DNA from: Rothia sp. (in: high G+C Gram-positive bacteria)
GTDB lineage: Bacteria; Actinomycetota; Actinomycetes; Actinomycetales; Micrococcaceae
Assembly: GCA_030529845.1 (NCBI GenBank)
Contig: JAUMWB010000002.1
Span: forward strand, 269,170-333,169
Direction of reading: 5' to 3'
DNA length: 64,000 bases
This document shows, in pieces, positions 17,235 through 24,360 of this stretch. Position 1 is the stretch's first letter. Each line of letters opens with the position of its first letter. A program made the position numbers and the translations under genes. The notes beneath the pieces were generated by a model. That model was not told where the DNA came from, did no database searches, and saw nothing but the letters and a program-made list of their open reading frames with translations.

Positions 17235-17426
17235 GGTGGTTATACCTTCCTTTCTCCAGTACCTCCACACCATCACAACCATCCCAGCCCGGGCAAGCGA
17301 AAACAGGCAAGTTTATCGAATTGTGAGCCAACTGTTACCGGGCTGTGACCATCCGCCCAGACTCTCAGCCAGCACCCACCTCTTCGTGGGAAAATAGGCG
17401 TGTACGAGCAAGAATCGAGGTAGATT

Positions 17427-18764
17427 ATGGCCGATACCCCGCAGACAAGCCCCTCGTGGAGCACCTGGGCCCGCCAACACACCACCCAGCCCACAGGCGT
17501 CCTTGCGCCCCGCTCGGTGCCCGAGCTGCAAAAGCAGGTTAAGGACGCCGCCGCAGCAGGTAGCCGAGTCAAGGTAGTGGGGCGGGGGCGGAGTGCGTCC
17601 GCTATTGGGCAGCCGGCAGGCACCCTGATGACCCTGGATCACCTGACCGGCCTGGTGCGGGTGGACCCAGACGAACTCACCGCAACCTTCCTGGCGGGCA
17701 CCACCATGCGTGAGGCTAACCGCCTGCTGGGCTACTACAACCTGGCCTTTACCAACCTGGGGCGACTCGATGAGCAGACCCTGGCAGGGGCTATTTCAAC
17801 CGGTTTTCACGGCACCGGCCTGGCCTACGGTGTCTTCGCTACCCAGGTGGCTGAGCTCAAGCTGGTGGACGCAACCGGTGACCTGCTGGTCTGTTCCTCC
17901 CAGCAGAACCCGGAAATTTTCTCGGCGGCCCTGTGTGGGCTGGGGGCGTTGGGCGTCATTGTGGAGCTGACCTTTAAAGTGGTGCCCCAGTTCCGCCTGC
18001 ACGCGGCGGAGCGGGGCCATTCTTACCAAACCATTGTGCATTCTTTTGAAGACCGCTCCCGCGGGGCGGACCATTACGAGTTCAGTTGGTTCCCCGGCTC
18101 AGGCGAGGTGCGCACCCGCAGGCTCACCCGCCTGGCTCTACTGACCGAGGGCTACATGCCCGCCAGCGCTGCCCTGAGCCAGGCCCGGCGCTACGGCGGC
18201 GACCACCTGCTCAACAACGGAGTGTTCTCGGCTCTTAGCTACGCTGGGGCTAAGGTGCCCGCGGCGCAGCCGGTGCTGAATAAGGTGTCAAACTGGGGCA
18301 AGGGCAACCGGCGCTACGCCGATTATTCGGCTCGCGTCTTCACTATTCACCGCACCGTGCGGCAGAACAATATGGAGTACGCCTTCGATATGTCGCAGTT
18401 TGCCGACGTCATGCGCGATGTGCGCGCCCACCTGGCGTCCTACCGTAGCCAGATGGCTTACCCCCTGGTCGTGCGCACCGCTGCCGCCGACGATATCTGG
18501 CTCTCCCAGGCTTACGGGCGAGAAACCTTTTACGTTTCGGCCCGCGCCTACTGGCGTCAGCCCCACGCCGAGCTCTTCGGGGTGTTAGAAGGGGTTTTCA
18601 AGGAGCACGGCGGACGCCCCCACTGGGGCCAGTTCCACACCCAGGACGCGGACGCCCTCGCCCAGCTCTACCCTCGCTTCGGCGACTTCGTGGAGCTGCG
18701 GGAGGAGCTTGACCCCGAGGGGCTCTTCCTCAACCCCTACCTGGACTGGGTGCTGATGCGCTAG
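17427..18764 (+). CDS. FAD-linked oxidoreductase of the aldonolactone oxidase family
   Basis: 445-residue flavoenzyme of the VAO/ALO family. The N-terminal FAD-binding domain shows FLAGTTMREANRLL, LAGAISTGFHGTG and LGALGVIVELTFKV. The C-terminal D-arabinono-1,4-lactone oxidase domain shows GGRPHWGQFHT near residue 397 and LDPEGLFLNPYL at the end. In the family the FAD is often bound covalently to His in a G-x-G-H-S motif; here the sequence is VGRGRSAS with Arg55 at that place, so binding is probably non-covalent. In actinobacteria relatives are xylitol/alditol oxidases or lactone oxidases; the substrate is unknown. Confidence 0.85.
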   Translation: MADTPQTSPSWSTWARQHTTQPTGVLAPRSVPELQKQVKDAAAAGSRVKVVGRGRSASAIGQPAGTLMTLDHLTGLVRVDPDELTATFLAGTTMREANRLLGYYNLAFTNLGRLDEQTLAGAISTGFHGTGLAYGVFATQVAELKLVDATGDLLVCSSQQNPEIFSAALCGLGALGVIVELTFKVVPQFRLHAAERGHSYQTIVHSFEDRSRGADHYEFSWFPGSGEVRTRRLTRLALLTEGYMPASAALSQARRYGGDHLLNNGVFSALSYAGAKVPAAQPVLNKVSNWGKGNRRYADYSARVFTIHRTVRQNNMEYAFDMSQFADVMRDVRAHLASYRSQMAYPLVVRTAAADDIWLSQAYGRETFYVSARAYWRQPHAELFGVLEGVFKEHGGRPHWGQFHTQDADALAQLYPRFGDFVELREELDPEGLFLNPYLDWVLMR

Positions 18765-18805
18765 GGGCGGCGGACGTCCGCGCTTCTGTAGGCCCGCTTT
18801 ACCCC

Positions 18806-18870
18806 AGGGGACCTTAAAACTTAAAAGGGACCGCATATTATGCGGTCCCTTTTAAGTTTTAAGGTCCCCT
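18806..18870. terminator. Perfect 65-bp palindrome, GGGACCGC family copy 3
   Basis: Arms 18806-18837 and 18839-18870 are perfectly complementary over 32 bp with one central base. The inner part carries AAAAGGGACCGCATA and its complement; the outer ends are AGGGGACC/GGTCCCCT. It lies between convergent genes and is symmetric, so it should terminate both transcripts. Confidence 0.9.
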
Positions 18871-18902
18871 TCTGCTGGAGGCGAGGCCCAGGCGGTGAGA
18901 TA

Positions 18903-20309
18903 CTACTCGCCGCGTGAGATAGCGGTCATCTCGTCGCGGTCAACCACCTTGATGCGGGCGCGGGGCTCGCCGGCAGCGTCCTTGGCCTCTGCGCCCAGGG
19001 CCTTTTCGTGGTCGTCCAGGCGGTGCCAGCCTTCCCAGGTGGTGTAGCGGACGCCGGCCTGATCGAGGAAGGCCTCAATCGCTGCGGGGTCAGCGGCCTC
19101 GGCGGTGTAGAGGTTTTCGCGGTCTTCCAGCAGGTGGGTGACGGTTTCGAGGGCGTCTGACTTGGTGGAACCAATCAGGCCGACGGGGCCGCGCTTGATC
19201 CAGCCGGTGGCGTAGAGGCCGGGGACTGGCACGTCGCTGTCGTCGATGACGCGGCCCTCGACGTTGGTGATGACGCCGCGTTCGCTGTCGTAGCCGACCT
19301 CGGGCAGTTCGGAGCCGAAGTAGCCGATGGCGCGGTAGACGGCCTGCACGGGGTAGTCGATGAATTCGCCGGTGCCGGTGACGCCGCCGTTGCCGTTGAG
19401 CTCGGTGCGTTCCATCTTGATGCCGGTGACCTTGCCGTGCTCACCGAGAATTTCAGCCGGTGACTGGAGGAAGTGCAGGTGCAGGCGGCGGGAGGCGGTG
19501 CCGGGGTTTTCCTTCTGCTCTTCGAGCCAGCCGTTGAGGGTCTTCATCATGACCTTGGTCTGGGCGTTGGTTTCCATGGCTTCGCGGGAGGCCTCGTCGA
19601 ACTGGAAGTCTTCTTCGTAGAGCACGATGTCAACGTCGCGGGAGTGGGCTAGTTCGCGCAGTTCGAGGGGGGTGAACTTGATCTGGGCGGGGCCGCGACG
19701 GCCGAAGACGTGCACGTCGGTGACGGGTGAGGCCTTGAGACCCTCGTAGACGTTGTCGGGGATTTCGGTGACGAGCAGGTCATCGGCGTGCTTGGAGAGC
19801 ACGCGGGCGACGTCAAGGGCTACGTTGCCGTTGCCGAGCACTGCGATTTCTTTGGCTTCCAGCGGCCAGGTGCGGGGCACGTCGGGGTGGCCGTCGTACC
19901 AGGAGACGAAGTCGGACGCGCCGTAGGAGCCGGTGAGCTCAACGCCGGGGATGTCTAGGTCGGCGTCCTTGATGGCGCCGGTTGCGAAGATGATGGCGTC
20001 GTAGTGCTTGCGCAGGTCGGCCAGGGTGACGTCGGTGCCGTAGTTGACGTTGCCGAAGAAGCGGATGTCGCCGCGGTCGAGCACCTTGTGCAGGGCGTTG
20101 ATGATGCCCTTGATGCGGGGGTGGTCGGGGGCTACACCGTAGCGGATCAGGCCGAAGGGGGCGGGGTAGCGGTCGAAGATATCGATGGCTACGGGCACGG
20201 CTCCGGTGCGGACTTCTTCGCTTTTGGTGAGGATGTCTGCGGCGTAGATACCTGCGGGGCCTGCACCGATGACGGCGACGCGCAGGGCGCGGGGGGCTTC
20301 GGTTGACAC
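18903..20309 (-). CDS. fprA: Ferredoxin-NADP+ reductase, adrenodoxin-reductase type
   Basis: 468-residue two-dinucleotide-domain flavoprotein that passes electrons between NADPH and ferredoxin for P450s and other redox partners. The FAD motif is VIGAGPAGIYAADIL at residues 13-27, followed by FDRYPAPFGLIRYGVAPDHP, a hallmark of the FprA group. The NADPH motif is VLGNGNVALDVARVL near residue 157, and VFGRRGPAQIKFTPLELREL follows. LYATGWIKRGPVGLIGST is near residue 375. The full pattern matches mycobacterial FprA. The 3' end faces the perfect palindrome. Confidence 0.95.
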   Translation of the reverse strand: MSTEAPRALRVAVIGAGPAGIYAADILTKSEEVRTGAVPVAIDIFDRYPAPFGLIRYGVAPDHPRIKGIINALHKVLDRGDIRFFGNVNYGTDVTLADLRKHYDAIIFATGAIKDADLDIPGVELTGSYGASDFVSWYDGHPDVPRTWPLEAKEIAVLGNGNVALDVARVLSKHADDLLVTEIPDNVYEGLKASPVTDVHVFGRRGPAQIKFTPLELRELAHSRDVDIVLYEEDFQFDEASREAMETNAQTKVMMKTLNGWLEEQKENPGTASRRLHLHFLQSPAEILGEHGKVTGIKMERTELNGNGGVTGTGEFIDYPVQAVYRAIGYFGSELPEVGYDSERGVITNVEGRVIDDSDVPVPGLYATGWIKRGPVGLIGSTKSDALETVTHLLEDRENLYTAEAADPAAIEAFLDQAGVRYTTWEGWHRLDDHEKALGAEAKDAAGEPRARIKVVDRDEMTAISRGE

Positions 20310-20490
20310 GGGTTTTCCTTTCGGCGCCGGGCGTAGGTGGGCACGGCGGGTTGGGACTTTGGTTCTGCTCTAGTCTACCGAGTTTGGGGCGGACGCCGTC
20401 GCCCCGGTTACAGAGTAAGTCCTGGGGTTACCGCGGGTAGGGGCCGGTCGTAACAGAGGTAACAGATACGGGCGGGGGGGTGCAGGGTGC

Positions 20491-20528
20491 TTTAGATGGC
20501 TCCGGCCTGGGACCAGCCAGCGTCTAGG
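20491..20528. repeat. 38-bp direct repeat, copy 1 (orphan 3' end of lipoprotein gene)
   Basis: Identical over 38 bases to 21726-21763; a weaker match (GGGGGTGCAG at 20476-20485 and 21711-21720) extends it outward. On the minus strand it spells the last codons LDAGWSQAGAI plus stop of the lipoprotein gene, but here without the rest of a gene. It marks the left border of the AT-rich insert. Confidence 0.9.
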
Positions 20529-20558
20529 AAAGTTTGCTTTGTCTAGCTCCTTGAGGCT

Positions 20559-20694
20559 TATTCATAAGGGGGTTCCGCAGGCTCACGCTCGCTGCCGACC
20601 CTCTCGCCTGGTTCGCTTCGCTCACAAGGCGATTCACGCCAGCCGCCGAGCCAGCAGCTTCGCTGTGAGCCTCCTCCACCTACCTTTATGAATA
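20559..20694 (-). repeat. Dispersed structured repeat, copy C
   Basis: 136 bp bounded by TATTCATAA (20559-20567) and TTATGAATA (20686-20694). On the minus strand the core GGCGTGAATCG (20630-20640) and GCGAGAGGGTCGGCAGC (20590-20606) is enclosed by AGGCTCAC/GTGAGCCT. Its inner part is very like copy A. It lies inside the direct-repeat-bounded insert, between fprA and the membrane-protein gene. Confidence 0.75.
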
Positions 20695-20724
20695 GGTCTC
20701 CTTATAAATACCCCTTCTCACAAA

Positions 20725-21351
20725 TCAAGCTTTACTAAGCTTATCTTTTGCACCCCCGCCCTGCAGGCAAACATCTCTTTTACCATTTAACAATAAATTG
20801 AGCAAATTCAAGATTTGCGCGACAGGCACTGACAGTAAGCCAAAAACAAATACATAAAAACCCCAATCGAACCAAAAGAACGAGGTATACATTATAAGAA
20901 AAATACCAACAAAGGGCATCACAAGATACAGAGTTTCACCATAGAAAAAAATCTCTTTAGCCTTACAAGGAAAATTTTCAGCAATTTTAAGCAAACTAAT
21001 ATCCACCTTGACGGATTTTATCAAGAGAATCAACAAGGTGACAATATAGATAAAGAAGAAAAATGGAATTGTTAATTTTTCAGATTCACTAAAGAGACTA
21101 TCTCCACCTGGACAAATCACATTCAGCGGGCTCATCTCCGACAGGGAAAATCCCCGTCGAAAATCCACGCCCGAAAAGTAATCATAAAAAGAATCACAGG
21201 TGTTTAATTCATTGCCCCCACCTGGCCTAACCGCGAAAGTCAGTGCACCTAAGTAATTAATATTGAGTGAAATGAAGTAAATAACATAGACATAAACTTT
21301 GACAGAAAGTCGATAATTCAAAAGAACCTCAAATATTTGAAAGCAACACAC
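20725..21351 (-). CDS. AT-rich unknown membrane protein
   Basis: 208-residue protein that I do not recognise. About four hydrophobic segments are visible: VYVYVIYFISLNINYLGAL near the start, IPFFFFIYIVTLLILLI in the middle, and two near the end (LVMPFVGIFLIMYTSFFW and FYVFVFGLLSVPVAQI). An extracytoplasmic loop with three cysteines lies between the first two. Base composition is far lower in G+C than the flanking genes, which suggests acquisition. It follows the 96-residue gene on the same strand, and the pair lies between the two copies of the 38-bp repeat. No function can be assigned; the start is uncertain. Confidence 0.55.
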   Translation of the reverse strand: MCCFQIFEVLLNYRLSVKVYVYVIYFISLNINYLGALTFAVRPGGGNELNTCDSFYDYFSGVDFRRGFSLSEMSPLNVICPGGDSLFSESEKLTIPFFFFIYIVTLLILLIKSVKVDISLLKIAENFPCKAKEIFFYGETLYLVMPFVGIFLIMYTSFFWFDWGFYVFVFGLLSVPVAQILNLLNLLLNGKRDVCLQGGGAKDKLSKA

Positions 21352-21405
21352 TTGAAACCAAAAGCAGGATTATCCCCCTCAGTACATAATTTTGAAATAA
21401 TAAAA

Positions 21406-21696
21406 TTACTGACCTGCGATTAAGTGAAATCTGTCTGAAAAACGATGCGCAAACTCATCAATTTTTAACTCACTTTGGACTGAAAACATCGGATAACCAA
21501 ACATCTCAAGAATCACAGCAACAAGCGCTCTCCGTTCAGTTGAATGCCCCCCAAGCATCAACTTTGACTTATATCTCAAATTTTCTTGCGAACCGTTAAA
21601 ACAATCAGCATAAAATTCAGCAATCGGACTCTTCTGTACGGATGATGATTTAATATATTGCTTCATAAGACTTACAGCAGAAGATTTTTCATACAA
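21406..21696 (-). CDS. AT-rich unknown small protein
   Basis: 96-residue soluble-looking protein, not recognised. It is mixed helical (SAVSLMKQYIKSSS, ERRALVAVILEMFGYP, DEFAHRFSDRFHLIAGQ), with no signal peptide or membrane segment. It is AT-rich like its downstream neighbour (54-base gap), so the two may have arrived together. Small-protein/membrane-protein pairs in such pockets are sometimes immunity or defence genes, but nothing in this sequence shows that. Confidence 0.45.
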   Translation of the reverse strand: MYEKSSAVSLMKQYIKSSSVQKSPIAEFYADCFNGSQENLRYKSKLMLGGHSTERRALVAVILEMFGYPMFSVQSELKIDEFAHRFSDRFHLIAGQ

Positions 21697-21725
21697 AGCT
21701 TTACCTAAGAGGGGGTGCAGCTGTT

Positions 21726-21763
21726 TTTAGATGGCTCCGGCCTGGGACCAGCCAGCGTCTAGG
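21726..21763. repeat. 38-bp direct repeat, copy 2 (3' end of the intact lipoprotein gene)
   Basis: The right-hand copy, overlapping the stop codon and last 11 codons of the lipoprotein gene. It is 1,235 bases from copy 1 in the same orientation. Placement at a gene 3' end that stays intact resembles integration by site-specific recombination; a collapsed tandem duplication would look the same. Confidence 0.9.
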
Positions 21764-22176
21764 CATTCTTGGGGAGCGGTGAAGATACTGGTTTTGTTTT
21801 TCTCGCTCTGGGTAAGGACTTCTGCCGGGATTTGGCTGTAGTGCTGCTGGTATTCTTCCTCGCTCATGTAGTCGCTGGCTAGTTCTTGCGTAGCGAACTC
21901 GGCGGGGTCGGCTAGTGTGCCTCCGAAGCACATGACACCGGAGTAGAGCACGTAGACATTGCCGGTGTCGATGCCCCGCTGAATATCTTCGTTAGAGATG
22001 GTGGGGCCCTGGGTTGCTAGTTCTTCGGGGCTGGCGGTTGCTGTGGTGGCAGGTGGTGGCACAGTGGTGCGGACGCTTGGGGTGGAGCTTGGTGCCTCAG
22101 CTGTAGTGGACGCGCCGCTGGAGCAGGCAGCTAGTAGCGGAATGAGTAGGGCAAGGGGAAGGGCTCGACGTGGCAT
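21727..22176 (-). CDS. Secreted lipoprotein of unknown function
   Basis: 149-residue predicted lipoprotein: MPRRALPLALLIPLLAAC has a basic start, a hydrophobic core and a lipobox LAAC. A long Ser/Thr/Pro/Ala linker follows to about residue 60. The folded part (IQRGIDTGNVYVLYSGVMCFGG...ECLDAGWSQAGAI) has two cysteines that could pair. The family is not recognised. ATG at 22176 is preferred because AAAGGAG precedes it. Its 3' end is the site of the 38-bp direct repeat. It diverges from the two-component system. Confidence 0.75.
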   Translation of the reverse strand: MPRRALPLALLIPLLAACSSGASTTAEAPSSTPSVRTTVPPPATTATASPEELATQGPTISNEDIQRGIDTGNVYVLYSGVMCFGGTLADPAEFATQELASDYMSEEEYQQHYSQIPAEVLTQSEKNKTSIFTAPQECLDAGWSQAGAI

Positions 22177-22256
22177 GGTGCAATCTCCTTTGAATGCCAA
22201 GAATTGTAATTATTTCACCAGACATACCCGTGGTTTTCAAGAGGTAGAAGCACCTT

Positions 22257-22272
22257 CAGTACTTAAGTACTG
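22257..22272. promoter_or_regulatory. 16-bp perfect palindrome, operator candidate
   Basis: CAGTACTTAAGTACTG lies between the lipoprotein gene and the histidine kinase gene, 17 bases before a plausible -35 box. A regulator site for either divergent gene is possible, such as autoregulation by the NarL-type regulator, but this is not shown. Confidence 0.4.
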
Positions 22273-22288
22273 ACTTGTACATAAAATC

Positions 22289-22318
22289 TTGACGCACCGC
22301 GTGCCTACGGATTATGAA
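22289..22318 (+). promoter_or_regulatory. Probable promoter of the two-component operon
   Basis: TTGACG at 22289-22294 and TATGAA at 22313-22318 with 18-base spacing, about 105 bases before the kinase start. Confidence 0.45.
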
Positions 22319-22423
22319 AGATGGAGAAGCGCCCCGTCCACAGGAAAGGCAAACCCAGTGAAAGTCCTTGCCACAGCCCTCCTTGCCGCCAGTTTTCTCT
22401 TCACATCATAGGCAAGCGCACCC

Positions 22424-23578
22424 GTGACCCAACTACTACACACCCTACGGTCTCTGCCGACCGCACGTCCTTCCCGCGCAGTCCGGCTCACCACACTCAT
22501 CCTTTCTCTAGCAATCGGCGCTACAGGCTTCTTCCAAGCCGTCAGCCATCCCGACAGCTACCTATCCCTGCATATCGTCTTCTTCGCGCTCATCACCCTC
22601 TGGGCGGCGCTCTACTACACCGCCTACCGGTACTCTGTATATGCCCTGTGCGCGCTCATGCTTCTCAGCTCGGCCTACTACGACCAGGAGTCCGCTCTGC
22701 TGGCCTTCTTCATTCTTGCCTGCACCTTTTTGTTCGTTCTTACCGGCCCCCTACCAGGTATTTTTCTCCTCGCCATCTCACACATAGCTGGAGAAATCAT
22801 CACAGCTTACACCCTGCTGCGGCCCTTTAACCTGTTAACACTCAGCATCAGCCTTTTCCTCTTCATAGGCATCCCCCTAGCACTACGAATCTCCTGGGAA
22901 CAGAAAGGAACCCTGGCCCAGGAATATGCCGACTACAAAGAACAGGTAGCTGAATCCAACCGCGCCCTAGCCCGCGAACTCCACGACACCGTAGCCCGGC
23001 ACATCAGCGTCATCGGCCTCACCACCGGCCAAGGGCTCGATGCAACCGACCCCAGCGGCAAAGACGCCGCCCTGCACACCATCGAAGAACACACCCACAA
23101 AGCCCTCACAGACATGCGCCTGCTGATTCGCACCACCCGAGGCGACACCGACCCCACAGCCCTACCCCAGACGTCCGCCCCCACCATCAACCTCACCCAG
23201 ACCCTAGCCCAAGCCCGCAAAGACCTCACCGACCACGGCTTCACCCTGCACGAAAACATCACCATCACCGAAGCCGACCTACCCGATGGTGTGCGCCCCA
23301 CCTTCCACAAACTCATCCAAGAAATCTGCCACAACGCCAAAAAATACGCCCAACCAGGGTGCACCATCACCGTCACCGCCAAACCCAATCTCACCGGCGT
23401 CACCGTTACCACCTCCAACCCCGCCGCCCCCAGCACCCCCAAAAAGCGCACCCGGGGCACCGGCTACGGGCTCGTCGGCATAGGTGAGCGCATCCGTGCC
23501 CTCGGCGGAACCATGCACTACGGAGTAACAGACACAACCTGGAACCTCACCATCCACCTGCCCCTCGCTACCGCCTAG
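22424..23578 (+). CDS. Sensor histidine kinase, NarL/DesK (HisKA_3) type
   Basis: 384-residue membrane sensor kinase. The N-terminal half has about five to six hydrophobic helices (residues 20-155) with little extracellular sequence, suggesting sensing in or at the membrane. The phosphorylated His is H187 in ELHDTVARHIS, typical of HisKA_3; the ATP-binding domain has IQEICHNAKKYA (N box) and GTGYGLVGIGERI (G box). The start is a GTG with only a weak ribosome site; an in-frame stop 15 bases upstream rules out a longer protein. It is paired with the regulator 12 bases downstream. The signal is unknown. Confidence 0.9.
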   Translation: MTQLLHTLRSLPTARPSRAVRLTTLILSLAIGATGFFQAVSHPDSYLSLHIVFFALITLWAALYYTAYRYSVYALCALMLLSSAYYDQESALLAFFILACTFLFVLTGPLPGIFLLAISHIAGEIITAYTLLRPFNLLTLSISLFLFIGIPLALRISWEQKGTLAQEYADYKEQVAESNRALARELHDTVARHISVIGLTTGQGLDATDPSGKDAALHTIEEHTHKALTDMRLLIRTTRGDTDPTALPQTSAPTINLTQTLAQARKDLTDHGFTLHENITITEADLPDGVRPTFHKLIQEICHNAKKYAQPGCTITVTAKPNLTGVTVTTSNPAAPSTPKKRTRGTGYGLVGIGERIRALGGTMHYGVTDTTWNLTIHLPLATA

Positions 23579-23590
23579 AAAGCAGCCACC

Positions 23591-24241
23591 ATGCACCAAC
23601 CCACCGTAGCCCTCATCGAAGACGACCCCGACTTCAACGAACTCCTGGGCCTCTACATCAAAAACGACCCCGACCTCAACCTCATCGCCACAGGACGCAA
23701 CGGGCAAGAAGCCATCACCATCGCCAACACCCTACGCCCCGAGGTCTTCCTCATGGACCTCAACATGCCCGTCATGGACGGCATAGAAGCCACCCAGCAC
23801 ATCCTGGCAACCCACCCAGACACCAAAATCATCGCCGTCACCACCTTCGATAGCTACAGCTACGTCAGCCAAGCCCTCGCCGCAGGCGTACACGGCTACC
23901 TCCTCAAAAACTCCCGCGCCAAAGAAATCAAACAAGCAGTCACAGCTGCGGTTGAAGGGCGGGCCATCATCGACCGGCGGGCCCTCGCCAGCCTGGTCAT
24001 CTCCATGAACCTCACCCAACCACCCCAGGGCGACCCCTGGAGCGAACTCAACGAGACAGAGCAGGCCATCACCAAGCTCGTCTGCCTGGGGCACACCAAC
24101 CAAGAAATCGCGGAAGAGCTGAACTACTCACTCTCAACCGTCAAAAACACGCTCTCACAGGTCTACAAAAAGATGGGCGTCACTACCCGCACCCAGCTCC
24201 TGGTACACGCCGGGCACCACAACTTCCCGGTACTAGACTAA
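23591..24241 (+). CDS. Response regulator, NarL/FixJ family
   Basis: 216-residue transcription regulator. The receiver domain has the acidic pair in IEDDPD (residues 9-14), phosphoacceptor Asp56 in FLMDLNMPVMDG, and Lys in GYLLKN. The C-terminal LuxR-type helix-turn-helix shows LNETEQAITKLVCLGHTNQEIAEELNYS followed by TVKNTLSQVYKKMGV, from about residue 155. Partner of the upstream kinase, in one transcript ended by the hairpin at 24257. Targets are unknown; the neighbouring lipoprotein gene is one candidate. Confidence 0.92.
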   Translation: MHQPTVALIEDDPDFNELLGLYIKNDPDLNLIATGRNGQEAITIANTLRPEVFLMDLNMPVMDGIEATQHILATHPDTKIIAVTTFDSYSYVSQALAAGVHGYLLKNSRAKEIKQAVTAAVEGRAIIDRRALASLVISMNLTQPPQGDPWSELNETEQAITKLVCLGHTNQEIAEELNYSLSTVKNTLSQVYKKMGVTTRTQLLVHAGHHNFPVLD

Positions 24242-24256
24242 ATCTCTGATGTAATC

Positions 24257-24301
24257 GAAAGCTTCATCAGCATGTTCTTAGAACGCGCTGATGAAGCTTT
24301 C
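24257..24301. terminator. Hairpin between convergent regulator and molybdoenzyme genes
   Basis: 15-bp perfect stem, GAAAGCTTCATCAGC with its complement, 16 bases after the regulator stop. There is no strong T tract, so efficiency is uncertain. Confidence 0.6.
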
Positions 24302-24360
24302 AATTACCTTGGGGAAGCTTTGGGCGGAGCCTGGCCCAGCCGTCCGCCCGCTACCGCCGT

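Noticed and set aside
22321..22830. Plus-strand frame of 169 codons overlapping the kinase start
   Set aside because: Overlaps the kinase in another frame; the product is Ser/Pro/His/Arg-rich, typical of a shadow. The kinase frame has clear family motifs.
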